Both the position numbers and the translations under genes were made by a program. A stretch of DNA of 51,180 nt from Paracoccaceae bacterium (GTDB lineage: Bacteria > Pseudomonadota > Alphaproteobacteria > Rhodobacterales > Rhodobacteraceae). The notes below the pieces were generated by a model. It did no database searches and was not told the DNA's origin. It saw only the letters and a list, made by a program, of their open reading frames with translations. Positions 27,378-36,102 of the stretch are shown one piece after another. How positions within the stretch are numbered: the first letter of the stretch is position 1; the number at the start of each line of letters is the position of its first letter. The stretch lies in the NCBI GenBank assembly GCA_024226455.1, contig JAAELR010000153.1, positions 1 to 51,180 on the forward strand, written 5' to 3'.

Positions 27378-27800
27378 ATGAAACGACTATTGGCAGCAGC
27401 CTTCGGGCTGGGGCTTCTTGCAAGCCCCGTTCTGGCCAGCGGCGCGATCATCGCCATGGTGGATATATCAGATCAGAACATGGTCGTCGCGATCGACGGC
27501 AAGGGGGTCTATAAATGGCCCGTATCGACGGCTCGGCCGGGAAAGCGAACCCCCACAGGGGTTTACCGGCCGCAGTTCCTGTCGGCCAACCATCGCTCGT
27601 CGCTTTATAACGGGGCACCGATGCCGTGGTCGATCTTCTTCAACGGCAACTACGCGATCCACGGAACCAACCAGGTCAGCCGTCTTGGCACGCCGGCCAG
27701 CGCCGGTTGCGTACGGCTGCATCCAGAGCATGCCAGGGTGCTGTTCAGGATGGTCCGCGAGGCAGGCATGGGCAACACGCATGTGGTGATCCGGCGGTAG
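27378..27800 (+). CDS. L,D-transpeptidase (YkuD-fold) precursor
   Basis: 140-residue exported protein with a signal peptide (cleavage after VLA, about residue 20). The catalytic motif is present: His95 in YAIHGTNQ and Cys111 in SAGCVRL (S-x-G-C-x-R). These enzymes cross-link peptidoglycan or attach proteins to it through meso-diaminopimelate in the periplasm. The domain is minimal, with no LysM or SH3 binding module. The ATG at 27378 is preceded by a GAGGCGGG-like site. It converges with livF, 63 bases apart. Confidence 0.88.
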   Translation: MKRLLAAAFGLGLLASPVLASGAIIAMVDISDQNMVVAIDGKGVYKWPVSTARPGKRTPTGVYRPQFLSANHRSSLYNGAPMPWSIFFNGNYAIHGTNQVSRLGTPASAGCVRLHPEHARVLFRMVREAGMGNTHVVIRR

Positions 27801-27863
27801 GGCGGGGCTCTGCCCTGACTTGGGCAGGCAATCGCGCCCTTCGGGCAAAGACGGGTGGGCAGG

Positions 27864-28571
27864 TTAAACCCCCAGATAGGTTTCCTGGATCTTGGCGTCG
27901 TGTCGCAAGTCATCGGCCTTGCCGCCGAAAGCGATCTTGCCGGTCTCCATCACGAAGGCATGGTCGGCAAGCTGCAGCGCCATGCGGGCGTTCTGTTCGA
28001 CCAGAACGATGGTGCGGCCATGCTCTCGGTGCAGGTCGCGGATGATCTTGGCGATCTCCTGGGTCATGATCGGCGACAGGCCCAGCGAGGGTTCGTCGAG
28101 CAACAACAGCTTGGGCCCCGACATCAGCGCCCGCGCCATCGCCACCATCTGCTGCTGGCCGCCGCTCATGGTGCCGGCAAGCTGGCTGCGGCGTTCCTTC
28201 AATATCGGGAAGTGGTGATAGATCTCTTCCATGTCATGGCGGATGCGGGCCGCGTTGGTGCGCAGATAGGCGCCCATCTCCATGTTTTCGAGCACCGTCA
28301 TCTGCGGAAACACCCGCCGCCCCTCTGGCACCATGGCGATGCCCAGCGCGTTGATCTTCTCGGGCGCCAGGTGGTCGATCCGGTCGCCCTCGAAACTGAT
28401 GGTGCCGGTGCTGGGCTGATGCAGGCCGGTGATCGCGGCCAGCGTCGTGGTCTTGCCCGCGCCGTTGGAACCGATCAACGTGACGATCTCGTTTTCGTCC
28501 ACTTCGAACGAGATGCCCTTGACCGCGGCGACGGTGCCGTAGTGGACGACGACGTCATCGAGTTTCAGCAT
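27864..28571 (-). CDS. livF: branched-chain-type ABC transporter ATPase LivF
   Basis: 235-residue ATPase of a HAAT (LIV-type) importer. Walker A is GSNGAGKTT, the signature is MSGGQQQM, Walker B is LLLLDEPSLGLSP, and the H-loop region is VEQNARMAL. The EGRRVFPQMTVLENM stretch is typical of LivF. It is the last gene of the five-gene minus-strand operon and starts 24 bases after livG. Substrate is set by the binding protein, not this subunit. Confidence 0.9.
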   Translation of the reverse strand: MLKLDDVVVHYGTVAAVKGISFEVDENEIVTLIGSNGAGKTTTLAAITGLHQPSTGTISFEGDRIDHLAPEKINALGIAMVPEGRRVFPQMTVLENMEMGAYLRTNAARIRHDMEEIYHHFPILKERRSQLAGTMSGGQQQMVAMARALMSGPKLLLLDEPSLGLSPIMTQEIAKIIRDLHREHGRTIVLVEQNARMALQLADHAFVMETGKIAFGGKADDLRHDAKIQETYLGV

Positions 28572-28595
28572 CGCTTGCCGCCTCCTATCCGCGTT

Positions 28596-29360
28596 CTAGA
28601 GGTCATAATCGTCAGAGCCCAGATAGGCCTCTATCACGCGCTTGTCGTTGGCGACCTGATCCGGCGTGCCCTCCATCAGCAGTTCGCCGAAATTGATCAC
28701 CGAGATGTATTCGCAGGTGCCCATGACGGTGCGCATGTCGTGTTCGACCAGCACAACGGTCATGTTCCACTCGTCGCGCAGGCGCCGGATATGGTCGGTG
28801 ACCATGCGTGTTTCCGTGGGGTTCATGCCCGCCACCGGTTCATCGAGCATGATCAACTTGGGTTCCGTCGCCAGCGCGTTGGCGATGCCGAGGATGCGCT
28901 GGTGACCGTGGGAGAGGTTCTCTGCCAGGTCGTTCTCGTGCTCGTCGAGTTCCAGGAAACGGATGATTTCGCGGGCCCGTTCACGATGCGCCTCTTCCTC
29001 GTGCCCGGTGCCGAAAATGGTCTGGAAGAAGTTCGATTTAACCTCGGTGTGGCGCGACAGGATGACGTTTTCCAGCACGCTGTAGCTGGGGAACATGGCG
29101 TTGCGCTGGAAGGTGCGCACCAGTCCGGCCCTGGCGATGTGGCTGGGGCGTTTGCCGCTGACCTTGGCGCCGTCGAAGGTGATGGAACCGGACGAAACCT
29201 TGAGCGCGCCGCTGATCAGGTTGAACAGCGTGGTCTTGCCCGCCCCGTTGGGGCCGATGATGCCGCGGATCTCGCCGGTTTCGATCGAGAGGTTGACGTC
29301 GCTCACTGCCACCAGACCGGCGAAGCGTTTGGTGAGGCCCCGGGTTTCCAGCAGCGCCAT
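28596..29360 (-). CDS. livG: branched-chain-type ABC transporter ATPase LivG
   Basis: 254-residue ATPase partner of LivF. Walker A is GPNGAGKTT, the signature region is LSHGHQRILGIANAL, Walker B is LIMLDEPVAGMNPTE, and VLVEHDM holds the H-loop histidine. The AGLVRTFQRNAMFPSYSVLEN Q-loop region and the longer C-terminal extension fit LivG. The signature reads LSHGH in place of LSGGQ, a variation seen in LivG-type subunits. Its ATG shares one base with the livM stop (TGATG). Confidence 0.9.
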   Translation of the reverse strand: MALLETRGLTKRFAGLVAVSDVNLSIETGEIRGIIGPNGAGKTTLFNLISGALKVSSGSITFDGAKVSGKRPSHIARAGLVRTFQRNAMFPSYSVLENVILSRHTEVKSNFFQTIFGTGHEEEAHRERAREIIRFLELDEHENDLAENLSHGHQRILGIANALATEPKLIMLDEPVAGMNPTETRMVTDHIRRLRDEWNMTVVLVEHDMRTVMGTCEYISVINFGELLMEGTPDQVANDKRVIEAYLGSDDYDL

Positions 29361-30325
29361 CAGACCGTCCCCCCGCCGCTGCGTTTGCCGGTGATCCGGT
29401 CACGGATGCGGAAGAACAGATCCTCTAGCCCGCCGGGCAGGAACACCAGAAAGAAGATCAGCGTGCCGCCGAACAGCAGCGGGCGCCATTCCAGCAGCGG
29501 TCGGGACCATTCGAACACTACGGTCATGGCGACAAGGCCCATGATCGGCCCCCAGATGGTGGCTGTGCCGCCGACCACGATCCAGATGATCAGATAGACC
29601 ATGACGTTGATGTCGAAGTTCTTGGGGTCTACCGCGCCCAGCCGGTGCGCCAGCAGCGACCCGGCGATGCCGGCAAAGAAGGCGCCGATGGTAAAGGCCA
29701 TGGCCCGGTAGCGCGGCACGTCGATGCCCACTGCCTCTGCCAGGCCCTCGTCCTTGTAGAGCGCCACAAAGGTCTTGCCGATGCGCGAGCGGTCGATGCG
29801 GTACATGATGAAAAGGCTGATCAGCGCTACGACGAGGACGAAATAATAGTAGGGCAGGGGTTCGAAGAAATCGATCTGGCCGATCTCTCCGTTGGGGATG
29901 CCGATCATGCCGCGCGGGCCGCCGAACGGGTAGCGGAACTTGATCCAGATGAGGCGGACGAATTCACCCAGTGCGAAGGAGGCGATGAAAAAACCGAAAC
30001 CGCGCGTGCGGACCAGGGGTGTGACCAGGATCAGCCCGACGATACCGGCGATCACCGCCGAAAGCGGTACGGTGAGGAAGATCGAAAGATCGTACCATTT
30101 CGACAGCAGCGCCGTGGTATAAGCGCCACAGCCCATCAGCACCACATGGGAAAGCGCCCAGTCGCCGGTGGTGGCCGGTATGCGGTAGCTGACCACCAGG
30201 ATCACGTTGATCAGCAGAAGGATGTATATCTCTACCGAGTAGTCGCGCGAGGTCAGCGGCAGAACGGCAAGCACCGCGATGACCGCGACAATGAAAAGCG
30301 GGAAGGTCCAGCGGCGCGCCGTCAT
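29360..30325 (-). CDS. livM: branched-chain-type ABC transporter permease LivM
   Basis: 321-residue permease with about eight to nine hydrophobic helices. The GCGAYTTALLSKWYDLSIFLTVPLSAVIAG segment and the FALGEFVRLIWIKF region are typical of LivM, as is the C-terminal GGTATIWGPIMGLVAMTV motif. The family's EAA-like loop is in EAVGIDVPRYRAMAFTIGAFFAGIAGSLLAH. The ATG overlaps the livH stop by four bases; livG overlaps its own stop. Confidence 0.9.
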   Translation of the reverse strand: MTARRWTFPLFIVAVIAVLAVLPLTSRDYSVEIYILLLINVILVVSYRIPATTGDWALSHVVLMGCGAYTTALLSKWYDLSIFLTVPLSAVIAGIVGLILVTPLVRTRGFGFFIASFALGEFVRLIWIKFRYPFGGPRGMIGIPNGEIGQIDFFEPLPYYYFVLVVALISLFIMYRIDRSRIGKTFVALYKDEGLAEAVGIDVPRYRAMAFTIGAFFAGIAGSLLAHRLGAVDPKNFDINVMVYLIIWIVVGGTATIWGPIMGLVAMTVVFEWSRPLLEWRPLLFGGTLIFFLVFLPGGLEDLFFRIRDRITGKRSGGGTV

Positions 30326-31191
30326 GCCTTCACCCGCCCCAGCAGGCCCTGGGGCCGCACCACCAGCACCGCCGCCATGCAGGCCACGCCGACCATCTGC
30401 GCGGTGACCGCGTCCGACAGGGTGGTGACGAAGGTATGCACAAAGCCCAGCAGTATCGCCGCCAGCACCGCGCCGGCGATGCTCTCCATGCCGCCCATCA
30501 CCACCACGATGAAGGCGGTCAGGATCACGCCGTGGCCCATATAGGGCGTCACCGGGTGGATCGGCGCCAACAGCGCGCCCGCCAGCCCGGCAGAGGCGCC
30601 GGATATGCCCATGGCCAGCATTGTCATCCGGTTGATGCCGATGCCCTGCAGCCGAGCGGTGTCAGGATCCTGGGCGCAGGCGCGCAGGGCCTTGCCGTGC
30701 TTGACCCGGTAGAGAAAGAACCATAGCGCCGACAGCATCACGATGGCCGCCGGGATCACCAGCACCCGCTGCCAGCCGATCTTGGCCCCGGCGATGTCGG
30801 CGGCACCCATGTAAGGCGTCGGCACCGAACGCATCAGCCCGACCCCCCACATCTGGCCGACCAGCACCTGCAGGACAAAGGCCAGCCCGGCGGTGGCCAT
30901 GAAGCCCGCCAGCACGTTCGACCTTGTGGGCCGGAAGATCAGCCTTTCGGTCACCACGCCCATAGCGCCGACGATGGGGATCGACATCAGCACAGCGGCG
31001 GGAAACGGCCAGCCGAGCAGGGCATAGAACACATAGACGACATAGGCGCCGCACATGAAGAACTCGCCATGAGCGAAATTCGCCATCTTCATCACGCCAA
31101 AGGCCATGGCCAGCCCGACAGCGATCACCGCATAGATAGAACCCGCGGCAATCGAATTGGCGATTGTCTGGATAAGAAGTCCGATTTCCAT
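30322..31191 (-). CDS. livH: branched-chain-type ABC transporter permease LivH
   Basis: 289-residue permease with about eight helices. The start (LIQTIANSIAAGSIYAVIAVGLAMAFGVMKMANFAHGEFFM) is the standard LivH N-terminus. The EAA-like loop (QGIGINRMTMLAMGISGASAGLAGALLAPIHPV) and C-terminal GGMESIAGAVLAAILLG match the family. It starts 88 bases downstream of the binding-protein gene, with a strong stem-loop in between that may lower permease expression relative to the binding protein. Confidence 0.9.
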   Translation of the reverse strand: MEIGLLIQTIANSIAAGSIYAVIAVGLAMAFGVMKMANFAHGEFFMCGAYVVYVFYALLGWPFPAAVLMSIPIVGAMGVVTERLIFRPTRSNVLAGFMATAGLAFVLQVLVGQMWGVGLMRSVPTPYMGAADIAGAKIGWQRVLVIPAAIVMLSALWFFLYRVKHGKALRACAQDPDTARLQGIGINRMTMLAMGISGASAGLAGALLAPIHPVTPYMGHGVILTAFIVVVMGGMESIAGAVLAAILLGFVHTFVTTLSDAVTAQMVGVACMAAVLVVRPQGLLGRVKA

Positions 31192-31223
31192 TCAGGGGGG
31201 GTCCGGAGCCGGTAGGGGAAGGG

Positions 31224-31250
31224 AACGCGGGCGTGTGAAACGCCCGCGTT
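31224..31250 (-). promoter_or_regulatory. intercistronic stem-loop between binding protein and livH
   Basis: Perfect 11-bp stem, AACGCGGGCGT (31224-31234) against ACGCCCGCGTT (31240-31250), with a five-base loop. On the minus-strand transcript it lies 29 bases after the binding-protein stop and before livH. Such hairpins commonly protect the upstream message or cause partial termination, giving an excess of binding protein. Confidence 0.7.
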
Positions 31251-31279
31251 GCTGTCGTTGAAGCCGTTCGGCGATCAGA

Positions 31280-32632
31280 TCAGCGCTGATCGAACATCTG
31301 GCCCTTGTCGCGGACCACCTTGATGATATCTTCCTTGCGGTTCTCGAACCAGTCCTCAAAGCGGACCACGGCCTGCACGCGCTTGGTGCCGCCGCGAACC
31401 TCGTTGATCGGGATCGGCGGCGAGATCATGTTGTCGATGCCCCACATCTCTTTGCCGCGCATCTTGCCCGGTCCAAGGATGGTCGGGATCGACGCCTCGT
31501 CGCGCATGGCCTGGATCACCAGATCCGGGTCGAGCGTGCCGGCAACCTTGACGCCTTCGGCCCAGACCTTCAGCGTGATGACGTGATCCCAGTCGATGCC
31601 GGTGATCTCGCGCTTGACGTCCTCGGGCGCGCCGGGGCCATAGCGGGCCATCCAGTCGGTGACGAAGTTCTCCTGCCAGCTGGGCGAGCCCCACCACGGG
31701 TCGTCGAACAGCGGGAAACTGTCGGTGGCGCCTTCGAGGTATTCTTTCGGCACCTTCTGCAGGATCGATTCCGTGTCGAGATAGTTGGCCGAGATCAGGC
31801 CCTTGAAGCCTTGCAGGAACAGTTGCTCGACGATCTGTACCACGAAGGTCGGGTAGGAAAGGTTCAGCGAAACAACCTCGGGGTCGGTGGCCAGCATGGC
31901 CGAAACCACGGGCGCGAAATCGGTGGTTTCGATGGCGTAGTGCTCGTCATAGACCACGTCCCAGCCGTCGCTAAGCGCCGAGCCGACTTCCCAGGCCTGC
32001 GAGGTGAGGCCGATGGTATCGTCCTGGCTGATCACCGCCCAACGCTTGAGGTTGGGGTTGACGAAGCGGTGGTAGAAGGGCCGCAGCATGTCGATGCGCG
32101 GGGTCACGTCGCCGCCGGCGATCAGATACGGGCGGTCGGGCTTGATGTCGGTCGAAATCAGGCTGGCATAGACCACCTTCTTCTTGGTCAGGTAGGGATG
32201 CGTCGCATCCGCCGGGTTGCCACCGATGGCGCTGATGAACTGGACGTTGTTTTCCAGCACCAGTTGTTTGGCGCCCTGCAGAGCCTTGGATCCGGTCGCC
32301 TCGTCGTCGAAGGCGAACATCTTGAGCGGACGGCGGACGCCGTTGACCAGCAGACCGCCCTCGGCGTTGACATCGTCGATGAACATCTGGTTGCCGGTCA
32401 GGCCCGGCAGGCCCCAGCCCGCGTCGGGGCCGGAAAGCGCGGCCAGAAAACCGATATGGATCGGGTCGCCCACCGGTTCGCTGGTCGCCGCCGCCGCGGG
32501 GCCGATCAGGCTGGGCACCTCAAAGACCGAGCCCGCCGAGGCCGCCGCCGCCGCGGCGATGCTGGCCGAGGTGTATTTGAAGAACCCCCGCCGTGATAGC
32601 CCGAGGCTGTTGGTGATGACTTTTGTGGACAT
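31280..32632 (-). CDS. LIV-type ABC transporter substrate-binding protein, Tat-exported
   Basis: 450-residue periplasmic binding protein. The N-terminus carries a twin-arginine signal (SRRGFFK, Arg14-Arg15) followed by an Ala-rich hydrophobic stretch, so export in folded form by Tat is predicted. The mature domain begins near DPIHIGFLAALSGPDAGWGLPGLTGNQMFIDDVNAEGG, the Peripla_BP_6 start. Substrates of this family include branched-chain amino acids, amides and urea; none can be assigned here. It is the first gene of the operon, with GGGGAGA before its ATG. The neighbouring glutamine-synthetase and Glx genes hint at an amide or amine substrate. Confidence 0.85.
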   Translation of the reverse strand: MSTKVITNSLGLSRRGFFKYTSASIAAAAAASAGSVFEVPSLIGPAAAATSEPVGDPIHIGFLAALSGPDAGWGLPGLTGNQMFIDDVNAEGGLLVNGVRRPLKMFAFDDEATGSKALQGAKQLVLENNVQFISAIGGNPADATHPYLTKKKVVYASLISTDIKPDRPYLIAGGDVTPRIDMLRPFYHRFVNPNLKRWAVISQDDTIGLTSQAWEVGSALSDGWDVVYDEHYAIETTDFAPVVSAMLATDPEVVSLNLSYPTFVVQIVEQLFLQGFKGLISANYLDTESILQKVPKEYLEGATDSFPLFDDPWWGSPSWQENFVTDWMARYGPGAPEDVKREITGIDWDHVITLKVWAEGVKVAGTLDPDLVIQAMRDEASIPTILGPGKMRGKEMWGIDNMISPPIPINEVRGGTKRVQAVVRFEDWFENRKEDIIKVVRDKGQMFDQR

Positions 32633-33096
32633 TGCTTTTTCTCCCCTTTGGATTTGTCATCCTGGTCTTTGCTGCCGGCCCGAATTCTGGTCGGCGTCCG
32701 CAGGAACACCAATTCTGGACCTTACACTACTGTCCGCGGTGTCAAAATCAACCACCTTGGCCAGACCTGGCTGGCCACTATCCCAGGAAAATGCGGGTTA
32801 GCTATTGAGAAAGGGGAATATTTTTACTGATTCCCTCCATGAAACCACTGGGAAGTTGCCTGCGAAACGCAACCAAAAATATACCAATAAACGAGTGAAC
32901 GGGCGATAACCATCGCCAGGCGAGCGATTGGATCCCCTGCGACCATTGCGTCCGGCCCACGAGAAATCGCGAAAAACCCGGATGTTGTGGCACAACTCGG
33001 ACCCTGATTCGTCCACGATGTCCGGTGTCGGGGCCGGTGCGGTCTTGTTCACCGGGAATTTTGTCGCATAGGGTCGCGCAAACGAGGAGGCGCTAA
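32633..33096. other. 464-base divergent intergenic region (liv operon / amidotransferase)
   Basis: No gene is supported here; frames on both strands are short or lack coding bias. The region is AT-richer than its surroundings (for example AATATTTTTACTG near 32818 and AAAAATATACC near 32876), as expected for promoters. It holds a direct repeat AATTCTGG (32683-32690 and 32711-32718, 28 bp apart) near the liv start and a palindrome GTTGTG-G-CACAAC (32984-32996). Either could bind a regulator; none is identified. Confidence 0.6.
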
Positions 33097-33828
33097 ATGC
33101 ATATTCTGGTCCTGCAGCATGCAACCGTGGAACATCCCGGAATTTTTGCCGAGTTTCTTGCCGAAGACGGGCATAGCTGGGACGTGGTCGAACTGGATCA
33201 GGGCGCGCCACTGCCTGCAATCGACGGCTATGACGCGCTGTGGGTGCTGGGCGGGCCGATGGATGTCTGGCAAGAGGATGCATATCCCTGGCTTGCGACC
33301 GAAAAGGCATTCATCCGCGACGTGGTCGAGACCCGTGGCATGCCGTTTTTGGGGCTCTGCCTGGGCCATCAGTTGCTGGCCGAGGCGCTGGGCGGTGAGG
33401 TCGGCGCCTCCGCGCGGTCTGAAATCGGGGTGATGGATGTGCAACTGACCGAGGCCGGGGCGACCGGGGTTTTCTTTGACGATCTGCCGGGGGTTTTCCC
33501 CGCCCTGCAATGGCATAGCGCCGAGGTAAAGAAGATGCCCGCCGGCGCCACCTGTCTTGCCACCTCACCCGATTGCGCCGTGCAGGCGATGTGCTGGGGC
33601 CCGCGCGCCTATTCGCTGCAATTCCATGTGGAGGCACAGCCCGACACGGTGGCCAACTGGGCCGGGATTCCCGCCTACTCGGACGCGCTGCAGGCGGCGA
33701 TGGGCGATGGGGGCGTGGCCCGGCTGCAGGCTGACTGCGTTGAAAACATGAGTAATTTCAACAAGTCCGCCGAACGGATCTATATGAACTGGCTGCAGAC
33801 TTCGGCCCAGACCCCGGCGCCGTCCTGA
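33097..33828 (+). CDS. class I glutamine amidotransferase-like protein
   Basis: 243-residue cytoplasmic protein with a full class I catalytic triad: Cys88 in GLCLGHQLLAEALGG, and His177 and Glu179 in QFHVEA. It stands alone without a synthetase domain, like GuaA-related stand-alone amidotransferases and gamma-glutamyl hydrolases of the GATase1 superfamily. Beside a glutamine-synthetase-like ligase and a flavoprotein it could release glutamate from a gamma-glutamyl intermediate, as PuuD does in putrescine degradation; this is inference. Its stop abuts the stop of the convergent GntR gene with no gap. Confidence 0.85.
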   Translation: MHILVLQHATVEHPGIFAEFLAEDGHSWDVVELDQGAPLPAIDGYDALWVLGGPMDVWQEDAYPWLATEKAFIRDVVETRGMPFLGLCLGHQLLAEALGGEVGASARSEIGVMDVQLTEAGATGVFFDDLPGVFPALQWHSAEVKKMPAGATCLATSPDCAVQAMCWGPRAYSLQFHVEAQPDTVANWAGIPAYSDALQAAMGDGGVARLQADCVENMSNFNKSAERIYMNWLQTSAQTPAPS

Positions 33829-34518
33829 TCAGGTCTCGGATGCGCGGGTCAGGGTCAGCCGCGCCGATTCGAGATGCTCTTTCATCAGGTTCGCGGCGCG
33901 TTCGGGCTCTCTCGCGCGGATCGCGTTCAAAAGCTGCCGGTGCTGGCGGTTATAGGTAGAGATAATCTTTTCGTTCAGCGTCAGCTGGCGCATTCGCATC
34001 CAGTCGTCGAGCAGCCGCACCGAGGTCACCTGTTCGATGATCCAGACCAAGAGCCCGTTGCGGGTGCTTTCGACCAGTGTGCGATGAAACTCGGTATCCG
34101 CGTCGGCGAACCCGATCGGGTCACCGGTGCTTTGCTCCATGCGGGTGCATAGCGATTCGAGCTTTTCGAAATCGGCGCGGCGGCCGTTCAGAACCGTCAG
34201 CCTGCAGATATGCGGCTCCAGCGCAAAGCGGGCATCCATCAGTTCCAGTGGCGTCGCCAGTTCGATGGCGGGCGAGGTCGCGGGCCCTGTCCCGTCGATC
34301 ACATAGGCGCCGCTGCCCGGCTTGATCTCGACCAGCCCCTCTTGCTCCAGCCGGGTGAGCGCACCGCGGATGGTGCCGCGGGCGACCCGGTGAAGTTCTG
34401 CCATCTGGCGCTCGGGCGGCAGCCGGTCGTTCACATGATACCGCCCCTTGGAGATATCGCTGCGAATCAGGGCGGCGATATCCACAGCGTTCAGTTTGCG
34501 GGGCGGGGTATCGGGCAA
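33829..34518 (-). CDS. GntR-family regulator (FadR/FCD subfamily)
   Basis: 229-residue transcription factor. The N-terminal winged helix (about 12-75) has IRSDISKGRYHVNDRLPPERQMAELHRVARGTIRGALTRLEQEGLVEIKPGSG; the C-terminal FCD domain (about 85-225) has DARFALEPHICRLTV and DTEFHRTLVESTRNGLLVWI, with metal-ligand histidines of the FCD type in FHRTLV and near RQHRQLLNAI. It is divergent from the flavoprotein gene; an inverted repeat in the shared region (34549-34591) is a likely operator. It probably controls the flavoprotein-GS-Glx genes and itself. Confidence 0.9.
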   Translation of the reverse strand: MPDTPPRKLNAVDIAALIRSDISKGRYHVNDRLPPERQMAELHRVARGTIRGALTRLEQEGLVEIKPGSGAYVIDGTGPATSPAIELATPLELMDARFALEPHICRLTVLNGRRADFEKLESLCTRMEQSTGDPIGFADADTEFHRTLVESTRNGLLVWIIEQVTSVRLLDDWMRMRQLTLNEKIISTYNRQHRQLLNAIRAREPERAANLMKEHLESARLTLTRASET

Positions 34519-34548
34519 GGGTGCCTCCGGTTGGCTAAACCAATATTA

Positions 34549-34591
34549 ATCCAAAACTATCGGATGTGGTCTCTATTGTCCAGTTTTGGAT
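34549..34591. promoter_or_regulatory. inverted-repeat operator pair in the GntR/flavoprotein divergent region
   Basis: ATCCAAAACT (34549-34558) and AGTTTTGGAT (34582-34591) are perfect reverse complements, 33 bp centre to centre, about three helical turns. A smaller palindrome TTGG-N5-CCAA (34531-34543) lies between this and the GntR start. Spacing and position in the divergent region suggest binding of GntR dimers on one DNA face. The assignment to this GntR is inferred from position. Confidence 0.6.
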
Positions 34592-34696
34592 CAAAAGTGA
34601 TTGACAACCGTCCGGCCTGAACGCCAGTTTCGCCTGAAAACGAGACGGGCGGTCTGCCCGAACCTGGGTGGGTTCGTCACAGCACTGGAGAATTGA

Positions 34697-36040
34697 ATGG
34701 CGTTTCCGGCACACGCTGATTTCCTGATCATCGGAGCGGGCATCCATGGCCTGTCGACCGCATGGCGGTTGGCCGAGCGGCTGCGCGATGCGGGCCAGGA
34801 GGTCGAGGGGCGGGTCGTTGTCCTCGACAAGTCCGGCATCGCTGCGGGGGCGTCGGGCATCGCCTGCGGCGTGGTGCGCAACAACTATTTTCAGCCGGCC
34901 ATGCGCAAGCTGATGGCGCATTCGGTGGATGTCTGGGAGAGCGACCCCAAGGGGCTGAGCTATCAGCCGGTCGGCTATATGCAGATCTCCAGCGAATCGA
35001 TGCGCGATGACGTTGGCCAGATCTATGCCCAGCAGCAGGCCATCGGATACGAGAGCGTGTTCATCGAGGGCGCCGAGGCCTCGGACGCCTATATGAAGGG
35101 CATCTTCGCGGACTGGCAGGCGCAACACATCACCAGTGTTCTGCACGAAAAACGCGGCGGCTATTCGAACCAGACCAAGACCATGTACGCGCTGGCCGAC
35201 AAGGTCGAAAAGCTGGGCGTGCGCATTCTGACCGGCGTCACGGTCACCGGGTTCACCGCCGAGAACGGCAGCAGCGCGATCAGTGCGGTCGAGACCGACA
35301 AGGGCGCGATCACCTGCGAAAAGGTGGTGATCGGTGCCGGTCCTTGGGCGCGCGATTTCTGGGACATGCTGGATCTGCCCCGGCAGATCTCGATCAAGCA
35401 ACCCGACGGCACCATGGTCGAGGGCGTCGACATGTGGCGTTTCTGGCAGTTGGAAGAGGGCGTGCTGCAACTGCCGCCCGAGACCGGCAATGCCGATGAC
35501 GGCAGCATGCCGCCGGTGATCCATGTGGACACCGACGCACCGCTGATGTCGACGGTGGACGGATCGCTGATCACCGAGGATATGTGGGGCATCTACTATA
35601 AGCCCGACTGGCATTTCGGCGGCATCCAGGGCGGCGCCAGCCCTTACAAGGTCGAAACGCCCGTCAACGAGGTGCAGATCGACCCCTACGGACCGTCGAG
35701 CCCCGAATTCGTCGCCTCTGACGAGTTCGCCCACATGTGGGTCAGCGCGCTGGCGCATTGCCAGAAACGCTATGAGGGCACGATGCACAAATATCACCGC
35801 GAGGCATCGGGCGGCATCGGCTGTTTCACCGCCGACAGCTTTCCGGTCTTCGACAGGTTTTGCGAGAACGTGCATGTGATCGCCGACAGCAACCACGGCT
35901 GGAAGATGATCGGCGTCGGCCATCTGACCGCCGACGAGGCGCTGGGCGAAAGCCAGGAGTTGCTGGAGCCGTTCCGGTTCGACCGGTTCGAGAAGGGTGA
36001 ACTGCACCCGGTGTCCAACAGCCCCTACCCGTGGAGCTGA
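34697..36040 (+). CDS. FAD-dependent oxidoreductase, DAO/sarcosine-oxidase-beta type
   Basis: 447-residue flavoprotein of the DAO family. The dinucleotide-binding motif GAGIHG is at 13-18, with LDKSGIAAGASGIACGVVRNNYF as the second FAD-contact segment, VVIGAGPWARDFW later, and a C-terminal HGWKMIGVGHLTADEALG motif that contacts the flavin. Relatives oxidise secondary amines or N-alkyl amino acids (sarcosine, dimethylglycine, N-methylglutamate). It is the first gene after the divergent GntR and precedes the ligase by 62 bases. The context suggests oxidation of an N-alkyl-glutamate or gamma-glutamyl-amine; substrate unproven. Confidence 0.85.
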   Translation: MAFPAHADFLIIGAGIHGLSTAWRLAERLRDAGQEVEGRVVVLDKSGIAAGASGIACGVVRNNYFQPAMRKLMAHSVDVWESDPKGLSYQPVGYMQISSESMRDDVGQIYAQQQAIGYESVFIEGAEASDAYMKGIFADWQAQHITSVLHEKRGGYSNQTKTMYALADKVEKLGVRILTGVTVTGFTAENGSSAISAVETDKGAITCEKVVIGAGPWARDFWDMLDLPRQISIKQPDGTMVEGVDMWRFWQLEEGVLQLPPETGNADDGSMPPVIHVDTDAPLMSTVDGSLITEDMWGIYYKPDWHFGGIQGGASPYKVETPVNEVQIDPYGPSSPEFVASDEFAHMWVSALAHCQKRYEGTMHKYHREASGGIGCFTADSFPVFDRFCENVHVIADSNHGWKMIGVGHLTADEALGESQELLEPFRFDRFEKGELHPVSNSPYPWS

Positions 36041-36102
36041 AACATTGAAATAAAACGGGGATCCGGACCCCCTATACCGCTAGCAAAGAGGGAGTGAAAA
36101 AA

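Noticed and set aside
36094-36102. GTG start nine bases upstream for the GS-like gene
   Set aside because: The Shine-Dalgarno sequence touches this GTG, leaving no spacing; the GTG at 36103 has proper spacing.
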